Made by a program: the position numbers and the translations under genes
Notes under the pieces: generated by a model
The model's input: the letters and a program-made list of their open reading frames with translations, nothing else
Database searches by the model: none
Told to the model about the DNA's origin: nothing
From: Gymnogyps californianus
Lineage: Eukaryota > Chordata > Aves > Accipitriformes > Cathartidae
Assembly (NCBI RefSeq): GCF_018139145.2
Contig: NC_059478.1
Span: forward strand, 10,044,001-10,108,000
Length of the DNA stretch: 64,000 nucleotides
Direction: 5' to 3'
Part shown: one piece after another, positions 1 through 12,881 of the stretch
Numbering within the stretch: position 1 is the first letter of the stretch
Layout: each line of letters begins with the position of its first letter

Positions 1-67
1 CCAAAACACAGCACTGTACCAGCTACTAAGCAAGTGAATTAACTCTGTCCCAGCCGAAACCAGGACA
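1..67 (-). mobile_element. Avian ERV LTR, terminal fragment cut by window edge
   Basis: The first 67 bases match, with few differences, the last part of the minus-strand LTR at 56291-56872: both run from an AAAACACAGC block through CCAGCTACTA to AACCAGGACA. In the sense orientation this is the start of the LTR (U3 side). The rest lies before base 1, so it is not known whether this is a solo LTR or part of a longer provirus. The CA end at 66-67 is the expected terminal dinucleotide. No target duplication can be checked because the other end is missing. Confidence 0.85.
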
Positions 68-2248
68 CAACCTTAAATTCTTTAACCGTTTAACTTCTGT
101 TGTATTATGGACTGTGATATACAAAATGTACAAATAGCGTAGTCATAAATATTCATAAACTTAATTCAGGAAAATGTTATTGGAAGTCTACCCCAGTTGT
201 GCATCTTCAAGCAGTGGAATTGCTATCAATGACTTTGCAAAAACAAGCTGGAAGTAGTGCTGATATATGGTCATAACTGCACAAGAAGGTAACTCACATT
301 TTCTTACAATATGCCAGTTCTGTGCTTCTAAGAAATTATTTTCATTTTGTATTTTCTTCCATTATAATACAAGTGCTGGCCACTGCAGAAGGAAGGAGCT
401 GGGATGTTCACCCAGGGACTTGTGTGTTGGTACAGAAGGTATTTTATTTATTGGTAAAATAGTTAAAACTGAGTCTCCACGTAAGCCCTTTGTTCCACAG
501 CTGCTTGAACAAGCTGTGATGCCCAATTGTCTTTTTCATGATTGTGAATCAGGCCTTTGTCTTGACTGTGAATAGCCTATGAACATGCCACTGATTTGGA
601 GACTGTGTTTGCTATTCAATGAATGTTTTATGCAGACAAGGTTTTTTTGCCTTCAGATTGTTCACTGCTTGTCCAAGGAATGACTTAGGTTATAGATAAA
701 TTCCCCTGGAAATTTATTTCTCAGTGATTCAATGGATACGTATGAAGAAAGAGCAATATGCAAACTCGCATATTCCTTATTCATAATACAGACCCATGGG
801 TAAGACTACTTCTAAAAGGTCCTAATTTATGAAATAAAAATTACTTTCCATGCTTACCTATGTGGCTGCCTGAAATAACATGAAGCCTGAGGCTAAATTA
901 TCAGAAAGGGGTGTAATGGGAAAAGGGACTCATTTTCTGAAGGAGGAGGTATTTCCCATTAGTTTCAAATGATCACTTCAGGAATATTTCTCATGTTTCA
1001 TAAAATTTAGTCATAGGAGTCTCCCTCTACTCTGCATCAATGGGCTTCTAATATTCTTTCATTTTTCATAGCCATTCAATTTGTAAGCCTTTCTTTCAAT
1101 CAGTGATATTCCCTGGATGTTCAGTTATTCAGCAGCTAGTGGGTAGGGCATCTTTCTATTGTCATTAGAAGGATGCCCATCTGACTACGGTCCTGAGAAA
1201 CCAGCCAACAGCTTGAAGGCAGTTACAAAGAGTTAATGGCAGCTGAAGCAGAGAGAACTCAGTTGTGCAGAATTCCTTTTGTATCACTATATAAACTATG
1301 AGAGAGTTCACTGGAGGTAGTTAACAGTACTACAGATTGGTGGAAATGAGATGGGAGTCAGGCCCTACATGTCTGAGGAAGGTGGTAGAAAATTAGAATG
1401 TCCCAGCAAGGCAAATTATGGCAGTTTGGAAGTTATAGAGCAAGCGATGTAAAATTCTTCTTTCTGCCCAGAGACAAAGAACAGTGCAGAGCATAAGAGA
1501 ACATAAAAGAAGAAAACTATCTTTGTGGAATAAGGATCAACCATTGAAAAAATATGCAGAAGAGAAAGGCATATGAGGGATGGTTGTCACTCATAGCTTG
1601 ATTTAAACCCAGAAGTTAATAGTGTTAATTCAGTCTGAAACTGGTTCTACTGAGTAGAAAATGTCACCATCTTAAATAAAACATGTTCCACGAAAGCATG
1701 ATCCCAGCACTTGACTCAAGTGGGAATTTTACACTCATCTCTGAATAATGCTTCTTTTGGTTTTGTTTCCTAGTACTCTTTCTAAATAATCAGAGCCATT
1801 TGAAAAAATGTGTGCTCTTATAGATTATTTTAAAATTTTTCATCCTTATTACTCCAATGATGGCAAATTTTGAAATGGGTACAGAGACCCAGAATTTGCT
1901 ATATAGCCAATTTTGAATTTAGTTAAATTGTGGCTTTGTTTACATTAAGTATGTCATTGCAATATGATAAGTACATTGAGGCAGTTATTGCTGATACTAT
2001 GCATATCTTTATTATATGTGATTCAAGGGTTTATTCTGATTACTTGGTCCCTTGATCCACTGTCACCATATGAACATAGGATTTGAAGATTTCTGAAGGG
2101 AAAAGGTATTAGGTGCATAGTGGCTGACTTTGTGCTAGTCAGCTATATGCTGGGGTGCTTTCAAAGAAAAGCTGCTGGTTTAGTTTCCCTCAAAAGGAAT
2201 CCAACCGCATGCACCAAAAGTGCTGTGAAAGCTGAACATGTGTTCTGT

Positions 2249-2295
2249 GGAGACATTCAGGGGATCTTTATCTCCTATGTATAGGAGACATTCAG
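2249..2295. repeat. Nested direct and inverted short repeats (copy A of a dispersed 23-mer)
   Basis: GGAGACATTCAG occurs twice (2249-2260 and 2284-2295). Between the copies is CTCCTAT-GT-ATAGGAG, an inverted repeat with 7-bp arms. The block from GGGGATC to CTATGTAT (23 bases, 2260-2282) recurs exactly near 4738-4760, where the flanks differ. Confidence 0.7.
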
Positions 2296-3751
2296 AACTA
2301 CAGTACTTCCCCAGCTCCCTAAGATAGGCACAAACTGCATATTTATTCTTCGTATGATGTTATGCTGTTAGACCAGCAGTCAGCTGTGTTAGCATGGTCA
2401 CTGGGAGCAGAACGAAGAACCTAAAGGCTGAAGAATAGGCCGAGTTGGTGACAAGCACCCTTGTGCTTTGCCCTAGTTACCAAGAGCTCGTGCTTCCTTT
2501 GTCTCTTAGTGGTGTTTAGTAGAGCCGGCTGTGCCCCACCAGATACTACTGCTGACTTCCTTGGTGGCTGAACTGCTGCATACAAATAATTTCTTATGAA
2601 ATCATAAGTACTGGTATACAGTGCCTGAGGAAGGAATCCAGCTGTTCAGAGCTCTGTGCATCCCATGAGTTTGCTCTACTGTGATACAACTCATGCTACT
2701 CAAAGGGTAAATTATTCATTTTTATTCTCAGTCCTCCTGTCAGGTACTGCACAAGCATTGGAGGAGACTACTCACATCCTGGAGGATACAAAAGTGATTT
2801 CCATGAAATTTCAAGACCAATCAGTAGCAAAACCAAGAAATAAATTCAAGACTACCGTTTCTGATTGCTGCCTTAATCAATAGCTATTCCATCCAGACTT
2901 TCCCTACAGTGCTAGATTTCATCTAGTTCAGTTAGAAAGCTGATACATAAAGATTTTTTGACAACCACATGTTTTGTCAGCCTCTGTAGGAGCAGTGCTA
3001 TGGTATGCATCCATGGGATTGTTCTGCCTTGAAAGTAGTGTTGTGTCATGTGTTAATGATATCTTTTGCAGTTGCTAGACATTTTGAGGATGAAGTAACT
3101 TTGTCTTTGTTCAGTGTAATATACTGTATTAAGAAGTAAACAGCCTATGCAAGCTATCATTCTGCGATAAGTTGAAAGCTATGACCTGCAGCAAGGTAAA
3201 TTGTATAGCTAACCAAATGCCAGACTTGCTAAATGGGCCTTTATTTACCTTGAAATGGGATCCATTTGAAACACAGACTATTTCAGGTAACAGGCATTTA
3301 GCCCTCTGTATGCTTTGTTTTGGTCTTTTTGTACAAAATAGTGTTGCACTTTACTGTGAGAGGTGAGACAGTGAGACATAGGTTGTGTGATATTGTAAAT
3401 AGAAAATATAAAAAACAGCTTAGATTTTTAAAATAAAATGAATTTAACAGAACACATTTAAATTACTTTGAAATAAGTAGGACAAGCCAGCAAATGCTAG
3501 GGAATTCAACATGAAAGTTTGATTCAGATCAAATGGATAATTCATACTTCACATTCCTTCTTCTAGTTCAGAATAAGAGTCATGCTAAAATTCTAATCAG
3601 GACTAATATAAATTACCAAATTCTGTTTGCTCCTACTAGAAATAGCTTTGTGTTCCTCTGCACCTTATTCTTTATCTGTAACTATCTTTCTACAAGGATG
3701 TTTTCTAAATGGCTAAAAACTCCTCTGTGCTGCCCAACTGTTGGGGTTTTT

Positions 3752-3768
3752 TTGTTGTTGTTGTTGTT
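3752..3768 (+). repeat. (TTG)n microsatellite
   Basis: About five and a half TTG units, followed by a T run and an A run. A simple repeat. Confidence 0.85.
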
Positions 3769-3880
3769 CTTTTTAAAAAAAGATTCCTTTCATGGTTCTT
3801 ACCCCTTGAAAATACCAGTTTAGTAAACGATTCTCATCCAAGTCTTCTGTCCTCGTTAAGGCTCTCCCGTCTTCCTTAGG

Positions 3881-3925
3881 GTTTGGTCCAAAGTGCTTTG
3901 AAATCAATGGGAACTGCCCCGTTTT
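3881..3925. repeat. Old palindromic-core repeat fragment (weak)
   Basis: GGTCCAAAGTGCTTTGAAATCAATGGGAA resembles the CCATTGA-TTCAATGG core of short old repeats that I recall as frequent in bird and turtle DNA. A similar TGAAATCAATGG core occurs at 46761-46838. Assigned by motif resemblance only. Confidence 0.35.
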
Positions 3926-4737
3926 CCTCACAGGTAATATTTGGAAGAGTCATTAGATTTCAGTACACTCCATATAACTAGAAGACTCTTGGTGTCTTGA
4001 GGAGTAGGTCTGGCCTCTGCTCTAGAATACTTAATTTGAATAAAGTGAGTTTACTCTCCTCTAAGTTGTATAATTCACTTCACGTGAGTGTTTCCCTCTT
4101 CTTCACAGCCATGATTTGTTTTAAAAAGAAGCCGCCTTTGGCTTTTATACAGTGTTGTATATGAACATGTGGCACTGAGGTATGGCACAAAAAGTACATT
4201 GGCATGAGTTTGAATGACTAGTTAATTACCCTAAATAATGTCCTGTAAAATTTTTGTTCTGCCCACTGCAACAGGATGTTCTGTAAATGAAATATATTTG
4301 TAGCAAACTATTTCAGAAGTATTTTAGACAGTTGTAAACTGTTTTTACTGGTGTAATTTTTCATAGACCTTTAACCTGTGGAGTTAGGCACTTTTCTTAC
4401 CATCAGTTGAGTCGTATAGACCAGAGAGACAGGAACTATTACAGTTAAAAATGACCAGAAAAGAGATCTATCATCATCTGTGTGTTAAAAAGAAACTCTG
4501 ACCGTGTTCAGTAGGTCTAGCACATCTTGAAACACGAGCATCTGTGGTGTTGTCCATTCAGATGCTGCACAAATGGGTGTAGCAAGCAGTACTCCTATTG
4601 CAAACCTGTCCAGGGTGTGCAGTCATGAGACAGCTGCCTTCAGTGTATGGCATTTGTGTAACAGAGCACTCCGCAAGCTCTCAGCAGGGTATCTGCATGA
4701 GACAGGCCGTTACTGGTCTCTTCATTACTTGGTCAGT

Positions 4738-4760
4738 GGGGATCTTTATCTCCTATGTAT
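4738..4760 (+). repeat. Dispersed 23-bp repeat, copy B
   Basis: Exact 23-base match to 2260-2282 (starts GGGGATCTTTATC, ends CTATGTAT). The flanks do not align by eye, so only a short core is shared. Too long for coincidence at this composition, but no family is recognised. Confidence 0.65.
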
Positions 4761-5550
4761 TGGTAGTATAGAAGAAATTAATAAGAAAGGATGCTTGACT
4801 AGGATCTTTTAACATGCTTCTCCACAAAACATTCAGCAATGGTAACCTTCTCCCAGTGCTGAGAACTTTGATCCCATGAATTCCTAAGATTTGTAGATGA
4901 TGTATAATACAAATGTTATGTGTCTCCACACCCCTCATTAGGTATATGTCTATCTCTTAGTAGTATGGTTGCTTTGAGTCTGAAATTGTTTAGCAAAATG
5001 ATTCATGTCCATATTTCTATTTTAAGAACATGGTTTAATCTTACAGCTGCAAAATATTAGTTCTTGTGTTGTTTGGATGTTGTTTTACAGCAATGTTTAC
5101 ATTTATTCAGATTTTCCTTTATACCTGAAACTGTATGATAGAATTGCATTCTATTATTACTATGCAGTAAAGAAATTTACAAATTCTGTATTTTAGAAAT
5201 CAAAGTTGTTCTTATCTTTAAGCTAAAAAGGCACCTTAATAGTAGTATCTTCTGTGAAGTATCTTGCACAATTACAATCTTAGGCATCCAGACAATTTAT
5301 TTCCCAGATGACATTATATCTGCAAATATCAGTTCTCCTTCCTCGTAATTTCAACTTTGTATATGCTGGCCTAATTGCCAACTAGTATGTTGAGTTGAAT
5401 GCAGTTTCTGCCCTCGTGCTCTGCTTCAAATACATTCAGTCTTTGAAATAAAGTTCATTGTGTAGCTTTACACCATATAATTAATGTATAACGTCTTCAC
5501 AAAATGTTCAAGCTTAGGAGGAAAGTTCCTTGATGTGTTAATTGATTTTT

Positions 5551-5561
5551 CCCCCCCCCCC
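5551..5561 (+). repeat. C11 homopolymer
   Basis: Eleven consecutive C after a T run. A simple repeat, possibly variable in length. Confidence 0.9.
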
Positions 5562-8542
5562 ATTCTCTAAGCAAGAAAAAGTTAAGTGAGTCAAACTCAT
5601 CCTAACTTTAGAATCAATCCAGAAAACATACAGCACATGCAGTAAAAAACAGACTTATCTATAAGAACACCTGGAAAACGAAAATTTGGTTTATTAAGTA
5701 TAATCATTTCCCTTGCAACACTTTTTCAGTGTTGCTTTTTGAGTAAATTCCTATTGTGCAGCACGATTTAAAATGTATTCATTATCTTCCTTTTCACAGT
5801 TCTTTAAAGTTTGTTCTATAGCTGTGTACTATTAACCTAATTCATCTTTGTTTATTTATAATTTCAATTATGCTTTATGCTGTAGAAGAAATAAATTTTT
5901 AGGGTTGCTGATAAATGTTTTAATAGACAATATGGGATTTTTGTTAGTGTTTATAAAATATTTTTATAGCCTACACAGTGTTCAGGTTAATGTAGCTTTT
6001 TCAGAAACACCAATTTTAAAAAAAATTTCTTATAATTTTATTTAATACGTACATCTTTCTTACCTTATTTAATAAAGAGGTCTTTGGAAAATGTCATTCA
6101 AGTTCTAGGATTTCCATAGAAAGTTTATTTTGCTGGGATCTGTGATATTAATATGTAGAGGTGGCTTTGCAGTCACAACCTGTAAGGTAAAAAGCTCTAA
6201 ACAGAAAACATTTCTTTGAACAACACTTGGCAGTAAAAGATCAGAATTTGTGTTATCTGCATGTAGGTGTTCAGAGAACTGTGCATTGGTGGCTCAGTTT
6301 CCAAAGCACCATCTATCTCCTATACTTGAAATATTATATATTGATTATGGGATTAAGTTAAAGCCAATTTATATTTCATTCTCTGAGATAAGAAGGGAGT
6401 GGCAACTTTCTCTGAGGAAGTCAATCCCTCTCAAGGTTACAGAAAAAGACTTAAGCCAAAGAAGAGCTGAGCTTTAGGGAGAAGACCTGCATCTGAAGGC
6501 AGTTGCTTCAGTACTATTGTACCCTAGAGAACTGTATGCTACAGTGAAATTGTTGAAACAAAATGAAACAGTTTATCTTCTAGTGCGCTACCTGGATTAT
6601 CTACTTATTAAAAGCTATTTCTGAAATGCACATTCAAACTCAGTGAAAGCTTCAGGCACTACCCAATCTTAGAGTATACCTGAAAAATAGCATAGTACGT
6701 TTTATGGTATACTGTGTATCAGGTTTGTTTAATGCTATAATCAAGCCAACAACAAGCTCATCTATGAAAAGAAGTTGTAGCTGAGGAAACAGGACCAGAA
6801 CTCACAAAGACCAAGCATGTATTCTTCGCTTGGCTTGACCAGTTAGCAAATCTTCCTCTCTGTTGGCTTCTGCTTTAGTAAACTCATTTGAAGAAAGTGC
6901 TCACTGCTGTATGATACAAATACTGGTTTTGATGCTGATGATAATGTGGTCAATCATCTGTCTGTCCTTGATCTCTGTTTACTCCTCCATTAGTCTGTTC
7001 ACGCTGGCCATCTTTGAAATGTCCTCTTGACTTTTTGTTTGAATATGTCATCACGTGTTTCTGATTTCATTTACAGAGATGCATCAAATTGACATGGGAT
7101 CGAAGGAGGTATTGCTATAAATTTAGGGGTCTCTCTTTAAGGCTGTTTACTATCAAAAAGCTGTCACTTGTTGTCAGTAACATCATAGGTTCTTGCATAC
7201 TAAAAGCAAATCCTTTAAATATTATTCATATTGTTCAATAGTGACTTCACACAACCGATATGATACTGACAACTGATTTTTGAGAAGAGAAATACTATAA
7301 TAGTTTTGCTATAAGCATTAAGGACAAAAAACCCTGTTAATTTTCTGATTCTGCTAATCCACTTAAAATTGGTAAATGAAAACTCTTTCACTTTGGCCCT
7401 ATCTTGTGTCTTCGCTGACCCAAATAGACTGGCCTTTCAAAGAGATATCAGCGATCATATCACACAAAACATTACAAACAAACCAAAACAGCAACATTTT
7501 CAAGGCTAAAGGTAAAAGGCTGTATGATACATTATACCATGCTTACTACTCATCCAGGTTGCTTTTTACTTAAGTCATTGAATTAGAGTTTTTCTATATA
7601 TTGTCTGGTATATGTTGTCATACTAAGGGTAATAAAGATGCTCAGTGAAGTGATTTTGATTATTTCCCATAAACATCCTGGAAACAGACACTGATTTCAG
7701 TTCCCTCAATATGTAAGTCATTAAATAAAGGGTGGAAAAATTATCTCTGCTAGTGCAGAGTTTGATGCTTAATTCTGCTCCCATTCAGTTCTGGGAAAGT
7801 CTATGTTCTTCAGAGATGGATTGGTCTTAAAATGCTACTAAGTTTCACGGGTAAAACTCTATTATGTTTCACTGTTAAAATGTAATTTTATAGTGAGACT
7901 AGCTTCTTTTTAGATTTCATCGTGAAATATTTTGCCATTCAGTCGATATACTTTATCACCCCCCATAGTTTAAGCCAGCAGCAGAGTTTAAAGCCTATTT
8001 TCTCATGTACCCCCCACTGGGAAACCATTGAACAGCATGAGGATGCAGTTCTGGTTTTAGGCATTTTTTTCCTGTTATTTAGGAGTTGGGCCGCTAGCAA
8101 ACTCTGGAATATTTTCCACTGTTTGAACATGCTACTTCTCTCAGTAAAGCCTTTTTAAAATTCTCAGGCTTGCCAACATGTGCATCTGAAGTATCATACG
8201 TCTTTGTGGAGGCACATCAAAATGAATATGGATGACTTCAAACTACAGCGTGCATTTGCACTAGCAGCCATATTTTCTCCAGATATATTTTCTAATCCAA
8301 TGACTTTATATGGGCAGTACATTGTCTGTAAGCATTGACAAAGTCAAGCACCAACCCTTTAGAGCTAAAAAACTGGCAATGAAGTTTTATATAGAGTGTC
8401 CATTTTTTATAACTGCCTACTTTTGTTTCAGTGGCAAGGTGCCACTGGGTGAAACTGTTTCTGCACTGCAGTTTCTTCCCTTCCTAGTTGTATGCAAAGT
8501 TTTACTTCTTTCCAATCAGTTTTGCTTATAGTGTGACCATTT

Positions 8543-8557
8543 AAAAAAAAAAAAAAA
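8543..8557 (+). repeat. A15 homopolymer
   Basis: Fifteen A. No clear retrocopy upstream and no obvious flanking duplication. Confidence 0.85.
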
Positions 8558-10034
8558 GTATTTTCTCATATATCCTTTCCTTTTGTGCAGACAAGGAGCT
8601 CTTTAGAGCTAGATGTTCAGCAAGGGCAAAAACTATATTTCAGATATTTGCCTTAGTGAAACCATTCTGATGTAATGCTGCTAAAGAATGGGCTCTCCCT
8701 CTCAGTGTGGTTTGGCTAATGTGAAATTTCAGGATGGGGAGCAGTCAAAAGATGTCACTGCAATCTGCAATTGGTGTTAGACATGCAAGGTGTAAGTACT
8801 TCTTATGTTAAATCACCTGATCAATGATCACCTTTTTCCTTCGTTTATTCAGTTTAGCACAATATGGCCCTGTTTTTGTCCTAGGTGCTATGACAATATA
8901 ACTTTGTTTCAGTAGTAAATATGTCATGAAGTGCAGCTTGCAAACTAGTTTGGAGGAAGATTATGGCTAATTACAGGTATAAGTCTTTGTTTAGAGTCTC
9001 TTCTTTTTAGGCTGTTATCTAGACAAGAATATCACAATGAGATTCACCAAATCTGGGCATTCAACTTGTTGGAAACTCTGAAAATCACTTAAATAATTTA
9101 AATGTCTGTAATCACAGACACTTCTGAATGGCAATGCATTTTTTTTCCTGAGTAATTTTCAAAAACTTCTAAATTCAAAATATCCTTAAGTTGTCTAGTC
9201 CTTCTATTGCTTGATTATTCTATCTGCTGTATTTATAATTGGGCAAGCATAATCATAACTAAGTGTAATTCCTCACTGGGGAAGTAGGTAATAAAACCAA
9301 GATCGGTCACAAAGCTGATCAGCAAAAGAGGAATGCTGCCAGAGCAGCAAATCTGGGGCTTAGCATTTCAGAGTTCATTCTGGTTCTCATCAGTCTGTGC
9401 AGGTTGAATGACAGGTGGTGGTACCTATGGTTTGGAATTAGAACGTTCTGTGTTTCCTATACCCTGTAAGTCTGCATTTGTGTTACTTTGCTTATCATTT
9501 TTCCAAAATACAGATATATTTTGGGGGAAAACATGAAATATATACTATGTTAGTTGCTCTAAGTTTCCATGACACTTATAACAATGTGAAATGGATTTAT
9601 ATTTCATCTCTAATTTATACCTACTTAGAATCTCTTCGTCAGAAATAACCCAGTTTTCCAAATTAAGGTTGAAAAAACCCGATTCCTCTCAAATAGACAT
9701 ATTGCACTGTCTTACGGTTTGTGGCATGACAGATTTTTGCCAGGTACAGAATGAACTGGTTGCATTTGGATTTCACTGTGAAGTGAGGGTGCTTGGCTTC
9801 TAGAAAGTGTTCATTACTTTCTTTTGAATCAGGCTCTTGATTGCTGACTCTTTCTCCCATGGAAGTTAAGACAATTCCCTTCCTAAGCAGAAAGATTCCT
9901 CTCCCTTCATGCTTAGTGGCATCAATCTACCATTTAGGGCAAATGAACAGTTGCTTTCACCTGACTGTTGGGTAGTTTGGAAAAATTATCTTGTCTCTGT
10001 TTCTAAAACTGTAGATTCCTTCCCCGCGCGCCCA

Positions 10035-10052
10035 CCCCCCCCCCCCCCCCCC
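10035..10052 (+). repeat. C18 homopolymer after a GC-rich stretch
   Basis: Eighteen C following CCCCGCGCGCCCA. The minus strand is a G18 run, able in principle to form a G-quadruplex. It stands out in AT-rich surroundings and sits about 40 bases before a perfect hairpin. Confidence 0.9.
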
Positions 10053-10089
10053 GTCAAGTAGTTTACTGAACTTCACTGTCTTCTGTAGG

Positions 10090-10114
10090 CAAACCAACTA
10101 TTTTAGTTGGTTTG
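10090..10114. repeat. Perfect inverted repeat (11-bp arms, 3-nt loop)
   Basis: CAAACCAACTA, loop TTT, TAGTTGGTTTG. All eleven pairs are Watson-Crick. It is too short for a typical microRNA precursor and is not followed by a T run of terminator type, so it is noted as structure only. Confidence 0.8.
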
Positions 10115-11249
10115 TATTGTAATCAAAAATTTACCTTTTTTGTTTGAACAGTGATCTGTTGGGTTTCTAGATGTCTAAGCTGTGGGGACCAAATGTGAGA
10201 TTCCTAAGAAACATCTGCAGTATATATGTGGAGCAATCCTGTATCATATACACAGGAAACAGAGTTTTAATGTATATATATTATATTGTTGGATGCATCC
10301 TGCATTGTGTACTTTGCTATGAATAAACTACCAGTGAAGGCTTGTTTGCATACTGCGGACCTACCAGGTTTTGGCAGTATTAAGCTGCATTTCATATTGA
10401 AATTCCTAATAGGTTTGAGTGTATGGTGCTGGCTACAGAAGAGGAATTGGAAGCAATTCCTCTTTAGTTATATTATTTCTGGATCAGTTGACCTCTATTG
10501 TATTTCCATGTAAGAATTTACAAAAAGAATAATTTGAGGTACTAGTTCTTAACTGGAATGGTTTTAAAATAGAAAGATGAGTGATTCTGTCTTCAGCAGG
10601 GTATGTTACACAGTCCAAATGTTACGTAGGCAATAAAGCTTGGTGAATACATGATCTCTGCAAGAAAAATGTATGGTAGTTTGATAAATAGTATCTGTGG
10701 AAAACAAAGTGACCAATGTCCGTATATATTTACTGTGCTATAGTATTGCCAGTCCCAAATACTTCAAATATATAAATTGTTTCTCAATATCGAATATAAT
10801 GTTTTTAAAAGGAAAAGAGTATTTATTTTCTTCTGCTGCTAACCCATGCATAAGGTATTGCACAAAGGAGATATTATTTTTAATGAAAGGGAGACATTAG
10901 AAGCTGTGTCTAAAAGTATCAAATCAAACTTCAGATATCACCAGAAAGGCACTAAAACTGTAAAACCTAACAACCCTGACCTAACTGTTAAGTAAGACTC
11001 TTATATGTTATATGTTATGTTTGGAAAATTATGGGTATAGTGATGAAATTACAGCATAACTAATTGTTTCTGATTTTCCTGAAGAAACTGATAGGTTGAG
11101 TTTAATTTTTTCCCATCAATTATGAAATGCCCAAGAGTATTTTAAAATTAGGATCCCTAAAATTAGAATTCTAAACAGAACAGGTAAATTGAATATTGCA
11201 GGATGGAGTTATGGATTGGAACTTCATGGAGATTTTCCACATACTTTGA

Positions 11250-11400
11250 TAGAATCATTTAATTATAGAATGATTAAGGTTGGAAGGTCTCTGTGGCACT
11301 CAACTGGTCCAACTTCAAAACTGGATCAGATTAGCAGGACTCTGCTTATCCACGTTCTGCATATCTCCAAGGTTGGTGACTCCACATGACTCCGGGCAAA
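11250..11400 (-). mobile_element. CR1 LINE 3'-end fragment
   Basis: The stretch beginning TAGAATCATTTAATTATAG, followed by GATTAAGGTTGGAAGG, a TCCAACTT block, and CTCCAAGGTTGGTGACTCCAC, follows the order of the 3' untranslated region of avian CR1 elements read on the opposite strand (they end in ATTCTATG repeats). The copy is diverged and 5'-truncated, as most CR1 copies are. The boundary near 11400 is uncertain; diverged sequence may continue toward 11480. Confidence 0.75.
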
Positions 11401-11966
11401 TATTCATGGGAACAGAGTAAGACCAATGTGAGTGTGACTCCCTAGTTTTATGTAGAAATGTCCAGTGTACCTGATCCTACAAGCTGCCTGCAAAATGTTG
11501 TTGGAGACAGCATGACGTGTAACACCTTATGAGTCCGAGAGGAGTGTTTTGAACCGGATCACATGTAGATATTTATGATTCCCACCACTTAATCCTGGGA
11601 TGGCTGGATAGATGCGTACCAGGATAACTCCATAGTCTTAGACTAAAGAGTCACTACTAACTGCTCTTTTTCACAGCTGGTATTTGCTTTACCAAGAATC
11701 CAAGTCTGTGCCAGCAGAGCTGTCTGATAATGGTACAACCTTGGTGTGGGAGTGTGGTACTTCAACCATTCAAGAGCCATACAACCTCAGCTGCCTCGCA
11801 GTCAAAACAGCTGCTTCTGAGGAAGGCTGAGGATTAATTTTGAATTTATAGGGTGCTGCTTGAGATCATGAGATTCAGTGTAATATGGAGTTATCACTGC
11901 TATTTATAACAAAAGTTTTTGCTATTGTTTATACAGGTGGGTTATTGCCCAAACAATTGTCTCCAT
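11401..11966. other. Non-coding stretch between CR1 and LTR
   Basis: No gene, RNA or clear repeat seen beyond a possible diverged extension of the CR1 copy. Confidence 0.6.
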
Positions 11967-12004
11967 TTTCAAAAGTTTGAATCTAGCTTACTGGTCTAGG
12001 TCAG
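11967..12004 (+). repeat. 38-bp direct repeat, left copy, abutting LTR
   Basis: Starts TTTCAAAAGTTTGAAT and ends AGGTCAG directly before the TG end of the LTR. It matches 12964-13001 at 36 of 38 positions; both differences are C/T. Because each copy touches the LTR end with nothing in between, the pair behaves as an unusually long target-site duplication. Confidence 0.95.
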
Positions 12005-12192
12005 TGTTGTGGTTTAGGCCCAGCTGGCAACAAAGCACCACGCAGCTGCTTGCTCACTCCTCCCTGCCCCGGTGGGATGGGGAGGAGAAAATACAATGAA
12101 AAGGCTTGTGAGTCAAGACAAGAACAGGGAGGGATCACTTGCCAATTATGGTCACAGGCAAAACAGACTCGACTGGGGGAAAAAGAAATCAA

Positions 12193-12198
12193 TTTAAT
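12193..12198 (-). terminator. Polyadenylation signal ATTAAA in LTR
   Basis: TTTAAT on the plus strand is ATTAAA in LTR sense, at the expected place in the last quarter of the LTR. Confidence 0.5.
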
Positions 12199-12798
12199 TT
12201 GTTACCAATCAAATCAGAGTGGGATAATGAGAAATAGAACTGTATCTTAAAAACACACCTTCCTCCCACCCCTCCCTTCTTCCTGGGCTCAGCTTTGCTC
12301 CCGATTCCTCTCCCTCCTCCCCCCGCAGTGGCACAGGGGGACGAGGAATGGGGGTTGCGGTCAGTTCATCACACGTTGTTTCTGCTGCTCCTTCCTCCTC
12401 AGGAGGAGGACTCCTCACGCTCTTACCCTGCTCCAGCGTGGGGTTGCTCTCACAGGGGTCAGCCCTCCATGAGCTTCTCCAATGCAAGTCCTTTCCACAG
12501 GCTGCGGTCCTCCACGAACTGCTCCAGCATGGGCTTTCCCATGGAGTCACGGCCTTCTCCAGGCTCAGCCACCTGTTCTGGCGTGGGGTCCTCCAGGGGC
12601 TGCAGGGGAATCTCTGCTCCACTGTTAACCTCCATGGGCTGCAGGGGGACAGCCTGCCCTCTCACCACGGGGCTGCAGGGAAGTCTCTGCTCTGGCACAC
12701 CTCCCCTCCTCCTTCACTGACCTCGATGTCTGCACGGTTGCTTCTCTCACATCCTAGTCCTTTCCGCTGCAGCTCCTTTTTAGCGGTCTTTTCCCCTT

Positions 12799-12804
12799 CT
12801 TAAA
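12799..12804 (-). promoter_or_regulatory. TATA-like box TTTAAG of LTR
   Basis: In LTR sense the sequence reads GTGTTTAAGAAGGGG, a common TATA-box variant position in this LTR type, about 160 bases from the LTR start and about 80 bases downstream of the heat-shock element. Confidence 0.45.
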
Positions 12805-12881
12805 CACGCTGTCACAGAGGCACTACCACTGTCGCTGATGGGCTCAGCCTTGGCCAGCGGCGGGTCCGAGTTGGAGCCAGG

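Larger units (their letters stand above)
68..11249. other. Non-coding stretch, no gene recognised
   Basis: Unique-looking AT-rich sequence. Open frames here are short (102 codons at most) and none shows a recognisable domain. It contains small items listed separately: a dispersed 23-bp repeat pair, a GTT microsatellite, homopolymer tracts, a hairpin, and weak old palindromic repeat pieces near 3.9 and 7.8 kb. I see no RNA gene. Function, if any, would have to be regulatory and cannot be judged from one sequence. Confidence 0.7.

Noticed and set aside
12209..12803. Overlapping 137-151 codon frames on both strands
   Set aside because: They lie wholly inside the GC-rich LTR, exist in several frames at once, and match its repeated CTGCAGGGG-type text; composition, not coding.
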